From: Acidilobus sp. 7A
GTDB lineage: Archaea > Thermoproteota > Thermoprotei_A > Sulfolobales > Acidilobaceae
Assembly: GCF_003431325.1 (NCBI RefSeq)
Contig: NZ_CP010515.1
Span: forward strand, 496,001-560,000
Direction: 5' to 3'
Length of the DNA: 64,000 bases
Position 1 is the stretch's first letter, and each line of letters opens with the position of its first letter. Both the position numbers and the translations under genes were made by a program. Below, one piece after another: positions 25,702-34,236 of the stretch. Under the pieces are notes generated by a model. It was not told the origin of the DNA and made no database searches. It worked only from the letters and a program-made list of their open reading frames with translations.

Positions 25702-27129
25702 CTAAGTGCACGCGCTCATGAGGTGCCTAGCTCTCTCAGCGTCCAAGCCGAACAGGTCCTGTAGCCATTTATTGATATAGTAGTTGGTTTCAGCTGCGTT
25801 AACTACTTCCTTCGGCAGGCTCTGTTCAGCCTGCAGGAGCTCCCCTACGCTGCACGCTGTTCCTATAACATTCCCAGCCTTATCCCTGAAGTTAAAGCAG
25901 AGGTCGCCTGGCAGCTTAACTCTAAGCAGCGCGCAGGGGCTTCTTCTGAGCCCCTCCTTTAACTTGAGGCCGAGGAGCTCCAGCGCGTAGCTGTACGTGA
26001 GGAAGGAGTCGTAGGGGTCACCCAGATAGCTGAAGTATGCGTGAACTTCCCCCTCTCCCCCAGGCTTCGTGGCCATGTAGTAGAAGTGGTCGCTTATCGA
26101 CATTATTCTCCAGGCCCTTAAGTAGTCGCCCCCCAGGGCCTTAGCAAAGTAGTAGTATCTCCTGAGTGTGTCAAAGGCCTTTCTCTGCATTCCGTTGCCC
26201 AGCCAGGCGCTCAGGTCCCTCTCGTCGGCCCAGCTTATCGTTGACCACGGGGGTACGTCGAAGTAATCCTTGGCCTCAAGGTTTAGGGCCTCGGAGGCCT
26301 TGAGAAACTTGACCCCTTTCCTGCTCAGCTCTATTGGAAGCCATCTCAGGAACTCATGGATGCCTGACTCAGGCCAGTGATGCTCTCCGAAGGTCTCATA
26401 GTCAAGGGCGACAACTACAAGGTCTCCTGGGCTCGCGGCCACCCAGGAAGCGTACTTGTCTGCCGTCAGAGGGTAGCCCACCCATTGCCTGTTGCTGAAC
26501 CTGAAGCCAATGTCGTCACTGAGCCTGTAGTTCCTCAGTAGAACCTTAACGTCGCAGAGCGGGTTACGGTAGACGTAGTTAGGTGAGCGCCATCCCAAGA
26601 GGCCGTCCACGCCCTCGGTTATGACGCCCTTAAAGCCCATGTTGCACAGGGCACAGCCAATGTCGTTGTTGTATATAAACTCCGTGTTCTCAGCGATGGA
26701 GGGGTTGACTCCAAACGTCTCCTTCACGAGCTCCACCTGGGCCTTGACCTGCTCCATGAACTCGCCCCTGTCAACGAACCATGCCAGGGAGTGGTAGTAG
26801 GTCTGGACTGCCAGCTCCAGGGACCCCCTCTCAACCATCTTTCTCATTAAATCAACTACATCAGGGTGCTCAGCCCTTAACCTCTCCAGCAGGACGCCGC
26901 TGATGCTCATAGTAACCTTAAAGTCGCTTACCTTGTCAAGCGCCTCGTACAGTATCCTCGTGGCGGTCCTGTAGGTCTTGGAGACTACGCGTGAGAGTAT
27001 CTCCGAGTTGCCCTGAGAGTCTAACGCGCTATCAAAGTCCTGTGGTAAGTTAGATGGCGAGTAGTAGGAGAGCCTCTTAAGCCTCAGGGGCTGGTGGAGC
27101 TCAAAGAAGAGAACAACGCTGGACGTCAT
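25702..27129 (-). CDS. GH57 alpha-amylase-type glycoside hydrolase
   Basis: 475-aa GH57 enzyme acting on alpha-glucans. Motif 1 is FELHQPLRLK at residues 9-18; the region around the nucleophile is ENTEFIYNN near residue 145; and the acid Asp is in ALDYETFGEHHWP near residue 240. The length fits the amylase/4-alpha-glucanotransferase-like subgroup that sits beside glycogen synthases in Crenarchaeota. No signal peptide, so intracellular. Its start overlaps the glycogen synthase stop by 4 nt, indicating co-translation and a joint role in glycogen turnover. Confidence 0.9.
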   Translation of the reverse strand: MTSSVVLFFELHQPLRLKRLSYYSPSNLPQDFDSALDSQGNSEILSRVVSKTYRTATRILYEALDKVSDFKVTMSISGVLLERLRAEHPDVVDLMRKMVERGSLELAVQTYYHSLAWFVDRGEFMEQVKAQVELVKETFGVNPSIAENTEFIYNNDIGCALCNMGFKGVITEGVDGLLGWRSPNYVYRNPLCDVKVLLRNYRLSDDIGFRFSNRQWVGYPLTADKYASWVAASPGDLVVVALDYETFGEHHWPESGIHEFLRWLPIELSRKGVKFLKASEALNLEAKDYFDVPPWSTISWADERDLSAWLGNGMQRKAFDTLRRYYYFAKALGGDYLRAWRIMSISDHFYYMATKPGGEGEVHAYFSYLGDPYDSFLTYSYALELLGLKLKEGLRRSPCALLRVKLPGDLCFNFRDKAGNVIGTACSVGELLQAEQSLPKEVVNAAETNYYINKWLQDLFGLDAERARHLMSACT

Positions 27130-28718
27130 GTGGTTATCGCCTTGTAGTAGGCCATCTGCCTGGCCTTGTCATAGCATGAGAGCAGCTGCGCCGCTGCAGA
27201 CTTGGGCCTGAACCTGTTGTTAACATCGTTGATCGCGAACTCCCTGATGTAGGAGTCCAGGGTTGGCTCACTCTGCGCCATTGACCTCAGCCTCTCAATG
27301 GGTATGCGCTCAACGTCGTGGTCCCACATTATGTGGGTCATGGACTCCATTGCTAAGCCAAGCTCGTGGGGGTCCTCGGGCCTAACCAAAAGGCCGTCCC
27401 CTTTCCCTGACCTTACGTCAACAACTATTTCCTTAAGGCCTCCTACGGCTGTCGCTATCACAGGGGTCCCAAGGGAGAGGCTCTCGGCTGCGACAAGCCC
27501 GAATGGCTCCCATCTAGACGGCGCTAGCATTGACGTGGAGAGCCTTACAAGGGCCCTGTAGACCTCGTTGGGTAGCCTGTTAGCGGATATAATCACCCTA
27601 CCCCTCCTCTCCTCTGCAAGCCTTCTGACGTACTGCTCGTACCCATAGTCGCCGACAGGTATGCCGAGCACCACAAGGGACGCCGAGGGCGCATAGTCAA
27701 GGGCCCTTATGGCCAGGTCTATTCCTTTCTGAGACGTCAGCCTGCCTGCGATAAGGAAAGGCGCCAGCCTCTTATCTATGTCATCTGTCCAGGAGCCCGG
27801 CCTTATGTACTTATCTATAATCTCAAAGAGCACCTGATGATCAATAGTGCCATAGCTTGACTTTATCCACCTCTCGACCTCCTCGAGGCTCCAGTCCGTG
27901 GCATTATAGACAACGCAGGACTTGCTGCCTATCCAGTCCCCATACTTCCTCTTCAGCTCCTCATTCAAGTAGGAGTAGCTGACTGTCTGCAGTGTATCAG
28001 CCTCAATGACGCCGAAGGCCTCTACGTTGCCCCCAACCGAGTCCCAGGCATTCCTATTGCTCACAGGCTCGTGCCTGTAAACCTTCCAGACCAGGTGGGG
28101 GCTATCATCAAGGCCTGCCCAGTCCGACGAGGCGTAGTGCCAGGGGAAGCTTGGGGAGCCGCTCAGATGTATCGTGTAAAGGAGGGGAATGGCGTATCCC
28201 CTCTTCTCAAACTCGTCCCTAAGCGCTACGCCAGCCAGCACCGTGTGCCAGTCATTCATGTGAATTATGTCAGGTTGGACCTCTGTCCACGAGAACGCCC
28301 TCACGGCCCTCGCTAGTAAGGCCGCCTTCTCCTCAACATAAGAGTAGGGGCTCCACGAGTCAAAGACCACGCCTGTTGAATAGTCAAGGCCCTTGAAAAG
28401 CACAACCCTGAAGTTATCTATGAAGGCTTCCTCAGCCCCTAGGCAGTAATCGTATTTATTGCCATCGACGCCCCTCCGGCTGCCGCACGCTGCAAAGTCA
28501 AGCGGCTTCAGCCCGTATCTCGCCCTCGTCCCAAGGTCAAGGTGTCTTCCGTGCGATGGCATCAGCACTGTGACCTCTATGCCCTCCTGGCTGAGGGACT
28601 TAGCGTAAAGGTACACCGCCTCACCAAGGCCGCCAAGCTTCACTATAGGGGCTAGTTCAAACGTCAGCATCCAGACCCTCTTTATCGACCTTGGCGCTAT
28701 AAGCCCTCTGTGAGCCAA
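27126..28718 (-). CDS. glgA: Glycogen/starch synthase (GT5 type)
   Basis: 530-aa glycosyltransferase that extends alpha-1,4-glucan using a nucleotide glucose. The N-terminal GT5 signature K-L-G-G-L-G-E (VKLGGLGEAVYLY) is at about residues 27-39; GRLTSQKGIDLAIRAL is the nucleotide-binding loop; and EPFGLVAAESLSLGTP holds the E-x7-E catalytic motif. IHMNDWHTVLAGVAL matches the family. Co-translated with the GH57 gene (4-nt overlap) and upstream of the nucleotidyltransferase. The first 10 residues may be non-native; MLTFELAP near residue 17 is the structural start. Confidence 0.9.
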   Translation of the reverse strand: MAHRGLIAPRSIKRVWMLTFELAPIVKLGGLGEAVYLYAKSLSQEGIEVTVLMPSHGRHLDLGTRARYGLKPLDFAACGSRRGVDGNKYDYCLGAEEAFIDNFRVVLFKGLDYSTGVVFDSWSPYSYVEEKAALLARAVRAFSWTEVQPDIIHMNDWHTVLAGVALRDEFEKRGYAIPLLYTIHLSGSPSFPWHYASSDWAGLDDSPHLVWKVYRHEPVSNRNAWDSVGGNVEAFGVIEADTLQTVSYSYLNEELKRKYGDWIGSKSCVVYNATDWSLEEVERWIKSSYGTIDHQVLFEIIDKYIRPGSWTDDIDKRLAPFLIAGRLTSQKGIDLAIRALDYAPSASLVVLGIPVGDYGYEQYVRRLAEERRGRVIISANRLPNEVYRALVRLSTSMLAPSRWEPFGLVAAESLSLGTPVIATAVGGLKEIVVDVRSGKGDGLLVRPEDPHELGLAMESMTHIMWDHDVERIPIERLRSMAQSEPTLDSYIREFAINDVNNRFRPKSAAAQLLSCYDKARQMAYYKAITT

Positions 28719-28752
28719 GCCCTTCCGCCTTGTATCTAGTACAGGACTCAGG

Positions 28753-29475
28753 TTAAACTCTAATAGGTGACTTAAATGGGTTGGTGACAGAGTCGTTTGG
28801 GCACTGCATTAATGATAGGACGCCATACTTGAGCAGCAGGGAAAGGGGGACGGTGGCGCCTTTCACTATTCTCTCGAACGTTAGTGCCGCGCCCAGCCAT
28901 ATCCTATTCCAGTACCTCCTTCCAGTGTGCTTTAGGCTGCTCTTTACCTTCGGGCACCTAACCCTCACGTAGCCTACTCCATCGACATATGGCGTGTGGC
29001 CATGATACATAAACCTCAGCCTAACCTTCCTCAGGCCGAAGAGCGCGTATTCGCAAAGGTCGTAGTGGACCCTTGCGTAGGCGTAGAGGAGCCTGTACCT
29101 ATCCTCGTCTCTTAGGAACACAAACTCTATGGGCTCATACTCGGCCTTCGCATCGGACCTATATATTGAGAAGGGGAACCAGGCGTAGATGGCCAGGCCT
29201 ACAAGCCTCTGATTAATTTCATCAGGCCACGCAGTCATAGAGAACTCCCTAGCTGGGTCAACGTTCCTGGGCAGCTCCACCTCGGCAGCGTAATCATTAA
29301 TGAGTGACTCTACTAGATCCGAGGCCAGACTGACCATCTCAGGCAGCCTTGACTTAAGGCCTTCGCGGTCGCCTATAGCTAGCCTCAGGGAGCTTGGCAG
29401 GCCGTCGAGGAGCAGGCTCCTGTTCCTGAGCTTTGCGCACTCCCTCTCCAGGCTCTCAACGTCTGGCGGCTCCAT
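28753..29475 (-). CDS. Conserved hypothetical protein downstream of alaX
   Basis: 240-aa protein that I do not recognise. It has an N-terminal helical region (SLERECAKLRNRSLLLDGLP), a central aromatic-rich part (LAIYAWFPFSIYRSDAKAEYE) and a C-terminal basic region with two Cys (VRCPKV, MQCPND). No membrane helix is certain. ATG 29475 overlaps the alaX stop as TGATG, so the two are translated together, suggesting a job in tRNA quality control or a shared regulation. Not assigned. Confidence 0.68.
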   Translation of the reverse strand: MEPPDVESLERECAKLRNRSLLLDGLPSSLRLAIGDREGLKSRLPEMVSLASDLVESLINDYAAEVELPRNVDPAREFSMTAWPDEINQRLVGLAIYAWFPFSIYRSDAKAEYEPIEFVFLRDEDRYRLLYAYARVHYDLCEYALFGLRKVRLRFMYHGHTPYVDGVGYVRVRCPKVKSSLKHTGRRYWNRIWLGAALTFERIVKGATVPLSLLLKYGVLSLMQCPNDSVTNPFKSPIRV

Positions 29476-30212
29476 CAAAAACTTGGCACCTGCTGCGATA
29501 GCCTATAGTACACCCTTTTCCTTGTCCTGCCCCTGTTCTCTATGTTAATGACCTCTATGCTGCCAACCTCACAGGTGTTTTTAACGTGAGGGGCTCCATC
29601 AGCCTGTATGTCAACGCCCGGTATCTCAACTACCCTTAGCCTGTCAACGGCTGGGGGCAGCCTGCTGGCGAGCTTGACTATGCCCGGTATCTGCAGGGCT
29701 TTCTCCCTCTCAAGCCAGTACACCTTAACTTCAACGCACTTCCTCAGGATTTCATTAGCCTCTTTGACGGCGTCAGCTATGGCGCTCCTCCAGTTCTCCA
29801 AGTTAGACAGGTCAAAGTCGTCCTGAGCCATGTCAGGCCTTATGCGACCACCCGTTATTTTGGCGTTGTACTTGTTGTAGAGCACTGCAGCTAGGACGTG
29901 ACTGGCCGTGTGAAGCCTCATCATGGAGTACCTCCTGTCCCAATCTATGATGCCCCTCACGCGGTCGCCCTGCTTAAGCTGGGCGGGCGACTCAAGTACG
30001 TGGGCTACGTCGTCACCGTCCTCAACCACGTCTATAACCTTGACCTGGGCGTCAGCGGGCAACACCAGCACGCCCGTGTCAGCGTCAAGGCCCCCTGAGG
30101 GCCCCGGGTGGAAGGCGGTGGCGTCAAGGTAGACCTTGTTCTGGTCGATTTTAGTCACGCTCGCCTCAAACTCCTTGATATATGAGTCCTCCTGGTATAG
30201 CAACCTAACCAT
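29475..30212 (-). CDS. alaX: Alanyl-tRNA editing protein AlaX
   Basis: 245-aa free-standing editing enzyme that hydrolyses Ser- or Gly-tRNA-Ala. In the longer frame from 30221 the first two metal ligands are His104 and His108 in HTASHVLAA; the second site reads ADGAPHVKNTCEVG, with His212. The position that is Cys in many editing domains is Asp208 here, and the usual GGTH is GAPH. The N-terminal glycine-rich segment FHPGPSGGLDADTG is the AlaX-M type. ATG 30212 has AAGGGTG 6 nt upstream and lies only 17 nt after tRNA-Thr on the same strand. Confidence 0.88.
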   Translation of the reverse strand: MVRLLYQEDSYIKEFEASVTKIDQNKVYLDATAFHPGPSGGLDADTGVLVLPADAQVKVIDVVEDGDDVAHVLESPAQLKQGDRVRGIIDWDRRYSMMRLHTASHVLAAVLYNKYNAKITGGRIRPDMAQDDFDLSNLENWRSAIADAVKEANEILRKCVEVKVYWLEREKALQIPGIVKLASRLPPAVDRLRVVEIPGVDIQADGAPHVKNTCEVGSIEVINIENRGRTRKRVYYRLSQQVPSF

Positions 30213-30228
30213 CTCACGCACCCTTGGC

Positions 30229-30330
30229 TGGAGCCGCCGGCGGGACTTGAACCCGCGACCACCGGCTCTCCCGACCTCGGCGCCCCGAGACCATACGAGG
30301 CCGGCGCTCTACCGGCTGAGCTACGGCGGC
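30229..30330 (-). tRNA. tRNA-Thr (anticodon CGT) with 26-nt intron
   Basis: Minus-strand tRNA: acceptor GCCGCCG/CGGCGGC, anticodon stem CCGGC/GCCGG around C-T-CGT-A-A, T-arm GCGGG-TTCAAGT-CCCGC, CCA encoded. The anticodon is 30297-30295 and the intron 30293-30268 follows position 37, the canonical archaeal 37/38 site, and can form a bulge-helix-bulge. The gene is immediately upstream of alaX. Confidence 0.92.
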
Positions 30331-30353
30331 CCTAAATGCTGTAACACCTGCCA

Positions 30354-30364
30354 TTCGTTTAAAT
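30354..30364 (-). promoter_or_regulatory. TATA box for tRNA-Thr/alaX
   Basis: On the minus strand GCATTTAAACG lies about 25-30 nt before the tRNA-Thr 5' end, matching an archaeal TATA box that would also drive alaX and the gene after it. Confidence 0.5.
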
Positions 30365-30514
30365 GCTTAACCTGGTTTCAGCTAGGTTGGACAGGCGCAG
30401 CTAAGGCCCTCCATGGCTGTGAGGGAGCGCCAACCCTTGCAGTTAGCCCCGAACTGGGATAGAGCCTGCGCCCTAGGGGGTTCTGAAGACCCTCATTGCC
30501 CCAAGGTGATGGGT

Positions 30515-30562
30515 CTGACCCCCTCCCCGCCCTGAAGGGCGAGGCTTTTCAATTGTAACCCC
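30515..30562 (+). repeat. Dispersed hairpin repeat, copy 2
   Basis: CTGACCCCCTCCCCGCCCT - GAAGGGCGAGGC - TTTTCAATTGTAACCCC, the most complete copy of the repeat also seen at 21508 and 57139. The core is GCCCTGAAGGGC. Same orientation as the other two. Confidence 0.6.
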
Positions 30563-30656
30563 GAGCAGATGAGGAACCTGGAGCTGTCCTGAAGGGGGCC
30601 CTCGCTTCTGAGGTCGGCCTAAGTTGGCTTGACGCAGCAAGCTATATGAGTATCCC

Positions 30657-30672
30657 ACTATGTGTACATAGT
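30657..30672. promoter_or_regulatory. Perfect 16-nt palindrome, candidate operator
   Basis: ACTATGT-GT-ACATAGT, two perfect 7-nt arms around GT, 80 nt before the TTG of the aminotransferase and upstream of its TATA-like box. Could bind an Lrp/AsnC-type regulator of amino-acid genes. The following T-rich run allows a terminator reading instead. Confidence 0.35.
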
Positions 30673-30750
30673 AGGTTTTATTTTGTTTCGAACTTAAGAT
30701 ACGTGACGCTTTAAACCTTCTGTAGTCTTCTGACAGGTCGGTAAGGCCCT

Positions 30751-31980
30751 TTGATTGGTATTGAAAGTAAGCTCTCGGATAACGTTAAGCGCATGAGGCC
30801 ATCGGAGATAAGGGAAATCCTAACGCTCACCGAGAACAGAAAGGTGCTTAGCCTGGCAGGGGGTTTGCCAGGACCTGAGGTTTTCCCAAAGGAGGAGCTT
30901 GCGGCTATCGCTTCAAGGGTCATAGAGGAGCTTGGTGACAGCGCGCTTCAGTACTCCCCAACCCTTGGCGTCATGCCGTTCAGGGAGGCAGTAGTAGACT
31001 TTGTTAAGGGGAAGGGCGTTAAGGTCAATGACAACGACAGGGTAGCCGTCACCACTGGCAGCCAGGAGGCAATATACCTGCTTGCCATGACCCTCGTGAA
31101 CCCAGGCGACGGCATTGTTGTCGAGAGCCCGACGTATCTGGCCGCGCTCAACGTCTTCAGGTACCACGGGGCCGAGTTTATACCTGTGCCCATTGACGAG
31201 AACGGCATGAGAACAGACCTCCTGGAGGACAGCATAAAGAAGGCCAAACAGAGGGGCATAAATGTCAAGATGATATACACGGTTGCTACGTGTCACAACC
31301 CGACTGGCGTCATAATGAGTGATGACAGGAGAAAGGAGCTCCTGGAGGTTGCGAGCAAGTACGACCTGCTGGTAATTGAGGACGACCCGTACAGCTTCTT
31401 CGTGTTTGACGACACAAACTTCACCCACCTGAAGACCATGGACAGCGAGGGCAGAGTCATATATCTTGGCACGTTCAGCAAGATACTTGCGCCGGGCCTT
31501 AGGCTGGGCTACATGATAGCTGACAGGCAGCTTACGAGGGCCGTGGAGCTTGCTAAGCAGATGGTGGACCTCCACTCTTCAACCCTCTCCCAGTATATAG
31601 CGCTCTACGCCATCAGGGAGGGCGTAGTTGACAAAACCATAGAGAAGGCCAGGAAGGCCTACAAGGAGAAGAGGGACGTTATGGTTGACGCGCTAGAGGA
31701 GTACATGCCTGAGGGGAGCCACTGGTTTAAGCCGAAGGGAGGTCTCTTCGCCTTCATTTACCTGCCCGAGGGCGTCGACACCGCCGACATGCTGCCAACG
31801 GCTATAGACAGGGGGGTCGCCTATGTGCCAGGGAGGAACTTCTTCTCCGACGGCAGCGGCGCTAATGCAATGAGAATAAACTTCAGCTACCTGTCGCCAG
31901 ACAAGCTGAGGACCGGGATAAAGATAATAGCTGACACCGCAAAGGATTACCTGGCGTCTAAGAGGGCGACCTCGGCCTAG
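30751..31980 (+). CDS. Class I aminotransferase (2-aminoadipate/aromatic type)
   Basis: 409-aa fold-type I PLP enzyme. The PLP lysine is Lys244 in GTFSKILAPGLRLGY, the cofactor-binding Asn/Pro loop is TCHNPTGV, and the Asp is in VIEDDPYSFF. The N-terminal LSLAGGLPGPEVFP segment places it with LysN/2-aminoadipate and aromatic aminotransferases rather than AspB. TTG 30751 has AAGG 6 nt upstream. Not in an operon. Substrate could be 2-aminoadipate, branched-chain or aromatic amino acids; undecided. Confidence 0.88.
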   Translation: MIGIESKLSDNVKRMRPSEIREILTLTENRKVLSLAGGLPGPEVFPKEELAAIASRVIEELGDSALQYSPTLGVMPFREAVVDFVKGKGVKVNDNDRVAVTTGSQEAIYLLAMTLVNPGDGIVVESPTYLAALNVFRYHGAEFIPVPIDENGMRTDLLEDSIKKAKQRGINVKMIYTVATCHNPTGVIMSDDRRKELLEVASKYDLLVIEDDPYSFFVFDDTNFTHLKTMDSEGRVIYLGTFSKILAPGLRLGYMIADRQLTRAVELAKQMVDLHSSTLSQYIALYAIREGVVDKTIEKARKAYKEKRDVMVDALEEYMPEGSHWFKPKGGLFAFIYLPEGVDTADMLPTAIDRGVAYVPGRNFFSDGSGANAMRINFSYLSPDKLRTGIKIIADTAKDYLASKRATSA

Positions 31981-32193
31981 GGCTCTTTGCTCCAGACCCT
32001 CATCACAATTTTCAGAACTAAGTTTCAGTCATCGCCCAGCTAGGGTTAGAGGTCACAGGCAAATAACTTTTCCCATAGTGAGCAGGGGTTAAACGTAGTG
32101 CTAAGATGGGTGGGTGCCTAGGGCTGAAGCTAGTGAAGTACCAAAGGCTAAACATTTACGGCTCGAGGACGCTACGGAAGCGGGCAGACGGTC

Positions 32194-32865
32194 TTGACCT
32201 GGGGCCTCTTCGATAGGCTCGCCAACAGGTATGAGGACTGGTTTACAAGGAACAGGGTCACCGCGAGGAACGAGCTGCTGGCAGTGCTGGAGGCTGACCC
32301 AGGCCAGAGGCCCTGCGTTGACATAGGCTCAGGCACGGGCTTCTTCACGGACAGCCTCGGCTGCCTTGGGGTCGAGCCAAGCATAGGCATGGCCGCGCTG
32401 GGCAGGGTGCTCAGGCGAGTTGACGCTGTGCAGGGCAGGGCAGAGTCAGCGCCCTTAAGGTCTGAGTCAATGTCAGTGGCCTTCATAGTAGTTACGCTGT
32501 GCTTCCTCCCAACGCCCAAGGAGGCGGTGCTGGAGGCCTACAGGGTGCTCAAGCCAGGCGGCTGGGCTGTACCATGCATAGTGCCAAGCGAGAGCAGCTG
32601 GGGCCGCAGGTATGAGGCTGAGGCGAAGGAGGGGCACCCCTTTTACAGCGCGGCCAGGTTCCTGAGCTTCGGTGAGGTCGTCGACATGTTCACCTCAGCA
32701 GGCTTTAGGCTTGACAAGGCCGTCGGCACTCTGGCGTATGGACCGGACGATGAGCCAAGACCTGAGGTTCCAACAGTATATACCGGCAGGGAGGGCTTCG
32801 TCTGCATGAGATTTAAGAAAGTTGGTCGTCAACTGGAGGTGGGTGAAGAGGCTCGAAAGGGCTGA
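32194..32865 (+). CDS. SAM-dependent methyltransferase
   Basis: 223-aa class I methyltransferase of the Methyltransf_11 type. Motif I is VDIGSGTGFFTD near residue 46; motif II/III includes FIVVTLCFLPTPKEAVLEAYRVLKPGGW. The N-terminal segment WGLFDRLANRYEDWF is typical of small-molecule methyltransferases related to UbiE. Substrate unknown. TTG 32194 is the likely start, since a 200-nt leader contains no better in-frame codon. It is followed 76 nt later by the epimerase. Confidence 0.83.
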   Translation: MTWGLFDRLANRYEDWFTRNRVTARNELLAVLEADPGQRPCVDIGSGTGFFTDSLGCLGVEPSIGMAALGRVLRRVDAVQGRAESAPLRSESMSVAFIVVTLCFLPTPKEAVLEAYRVLKPGGWAVPCIVPSESSWGRRYEAEAKEGHPFYSAARFLSFGEVVDMFTSAGFRLDKAVGTLAYGPDDEPRPEVPTVYTGREGFVCMRFKKVGRQLEVGEEARKG

Positions 32866-32941
32866 CCTATGGGATGAGGAGCCCGCGCAGGCCTGACGCG
32901 TTTTATGCGTATTATCGCGCGGAGAGCGCTAGCTCAAGGTG

Positions 32942-33910
32942 ATGTGCTTGAGGTTCCTGGTCACAGGGGGTGCGGGCTTCATCGGGTCCCACTTAGTTGA
33001 GCTTCTCATATCCGAGGGGCATAGTGTCACCGTAGTTGACAACCTCAGCACTGGCAGGGTAGAGTTCCTTAAGGGCGTCATGGGGAACCCGCGTCTCAGG
33101 TTTATAGAGGCTGACCTGCTGAGGCCTGAGGTGGCCAGGGAGGCTGCCAGGGGTGTTGATGCGGTCTTTCACCTGGCGGCCAACCCAGAGGTAAGGATAG
33201 GTCAGCAGAGCCCCGAGTCCATATATAGGCAGAACGTTGAGATGACTTATAACGTCCTTGAAAGCATGAGGGTTGCCGGCGTCAGGGCATTAGCGTTCGC
33301 TTCATCCTCAACTGTATATGGTGACGCCAAGGTTATACCGACGCCTGAGGACTATGGCCCGCTCTACCCCATAAGCGTGTACGGTGGCTCCAAGTTGGCC
33401 TCAGAGGGCCTGATAAGCGGCTACGCCTTCACATTCGACTGGACAGCGGTCTCCTTCAGGCTCGCTAACGTGGTGGGACCCAGGTCCACTCACGGCGTTA
33501 TCTATGACTTTATAAATAAGCTGAGGAGGAACTCCAGCAGTCTCGAGGTCCTCGGGGATGGCACTCAGAGCAAGAGCTACGTTCATGTGCGCGACACTGT
33601 CAAGGCCATGTATCAGCTGCTCATGAAGGCCATAGATAAGGGGGTCAGGTATGAGGCCTTTAACGTGGGAACCCCTGATAGGGTCTCGGTGCTTGAGATA
33701 GCTCACATAGTGGCCGAGGCCATGGGCCTTACCCCTCAGGTTTACACTACAGGAGGCGTCGACGGCGGCAGGGGGTGGAAGGGTGACGTAAAAGTCATGC
33801 AGCTCTCGGTTGATAAGGCCATGAGCTGGGGCTGGGCTCCTGAGGTTAAGAGCAGCAGGGACGTCGTGAGAAGGGCGGTTGCAGAGGCGCTGAGCGAGTT
33901 CAAAGCTTAA
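32942..33910 (+). CDS. galE: NAD-dependent sugar epimerase (UDP-glucose 4-epimerase-like)
   Basis: 322-aa extended short-chain dehydrogenase. Rossmann motif VTGGAGFIGSH near residue 6, then VVDNLSTG, FHLAANPEVR, the Ser/Thr site SSSTVYGD, and the catalytic pair Tyr147/Lys151 (YGGSK). The family interconverts UDP-glucose and UDP-galactose or related sugars. ATG 32942 follows AAGGTG; a GTG just before it and TTG two codons later are also possible. tRNA-Glu follows 28 nt after the stop. Confidence 0.87.
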   Translation: MCLRFLVTGGAGFIGSHLVELLISEGHSVTVVDNLSTGRVEFLKGVMGNPRLRFIEADLLRPEVAREAARGVDAVFHLAANPEVRIGQQSPESIYRQNVEMTYNVLESMRVAGVRALAFASSSTVYGDAKVIPTPEDYGPLYPISVYGGSKLASEGLISGYAFTFDWTAVSFRLANVVGPRSTHGVIYDFINKLRRNSSSLEVLGDGTQSKSYVHVRDTVKAMYQLLMKAIDKGVRYEAFNVGTPDRVSVLEIAHIVAEAMGLTPQVYTTGGVDGGRGWKGDVKVMQLSVDKAMSWGWAPEVKSSRDVVRRAVAEALSEFKA

Positions 33911-33938
33911 TTTTCCCCGCTATAATGGCTAACTGGGT

Positions 33939-34016
33939 GCCGCGGTAGTATAGTCCGGCCCAGTATGCGGGCCTTTCGAGCCCGTGACCCGGGTTCAAAT
34001 CCCGGCCGCGGCACCA
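33939..34016 (+). tRNA. tRNA-Glu (anticodon TTC)
   Basis: Acceptor GCCGCGG/CCGCGGC, anticodon stem CGGGC/GCCCG with loop CTTTCGA (anticodon TTC), T-arm CCGGG-TTCAAAT-CCCGG, discriminator A at 34013 and encoded CCA at 34014-34016. D-arm TAGTATAGTCC is typical of tRNA-Glu. No intron. Confidence 0.95.
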
Positions 34017-34107
34017 GCTGTGTCAGCTCTCAGGGATCGGTATGCTTTTGTTGTTTGCTACGCAAATAAAAATCATAAATTTATTTCTAAATAGGAAAAC
34101 AAAACCC

Positions 34108-34203
34108 TTACTTTACCTTCTCCTTGGTCTTCTTGGCGGCCTCCTTACCTACCTCTTTGGTCTTATCAGTAAGGTCCTTTAGGCCCTTCTTTATGTCTAC
34201 CAT
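34108..34203 (-). CDS. 32-aa (31 residues plus stop) lysine-rich small protein
   Basis: A short gene below common length cut-offs. It encodes 31 residues beginning MVDIKKGLKDLTDKTK and ending KKTKEKVK, with a heptad-like alternation of Lys/Glu and Ala/Leu that would form an amphipathic helix. The pattern recalls LEA- or CsbD-like stress peptides and other small basic proteins, but no family is certain. ATG 34203 is preceded by a strong TATA box about 30 nt upstream in an AT-rich island, and the stop is followed by a T-rich stretch on the minus strand, so a highly expressed short transcript is likely. Inference, but codon pattern and promoter support it. Confidence 0.6.
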   Translation of the reverse strand: MVDIKKGLKDLTDKTKEVGKEAAKKTKEKVK

Positions 34204-34225
34204 ACCAATTGACCCTTTTAATTTG

Positions 34226-34236
34226 AATTATTTATA
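34226..34236 (-). promoter_or_regulatory. TATA box of the lysine-rich small protein
   Basis: AATTTATAAAT on the minus strand, 23-33 nt before ATG 34203, inside an AT-rich island. Fits an archaeal core promoter with a very short leader. Confidence 0.5.

Larger units (their letters stand above)
30331..30750. other. Gene-free interval between tRNA-Thr and aminotransferase
   Basis: 420 nt with no ORF that I trust. It holds a tRNA promoter at the left, dispersed repeat copy 2 (30515-30562), a 16-nt palindrome (30657-30672) followed by a T-rich run, and a TATA-like CGCTTTAAACC near 30708 that would serve the aminotransferase. The 30400-30514 stretch may be an eroded part of the mobile element whose end is the repeat. 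Confidence 0.6.

Noticed and set aside
30473-30658. 61-aa frame on the minus strand over repeat copy 2
   Set aside because: It runs through the hairpin repeat and has no promoter or conserved composition; most likely chance.
32106-32216. 36-codon open frame before the methyltransferase
   Set aside because: It is in a different frame from the gene, has no clear ribosome binding site and no amino-acid pattern that argues for coding.
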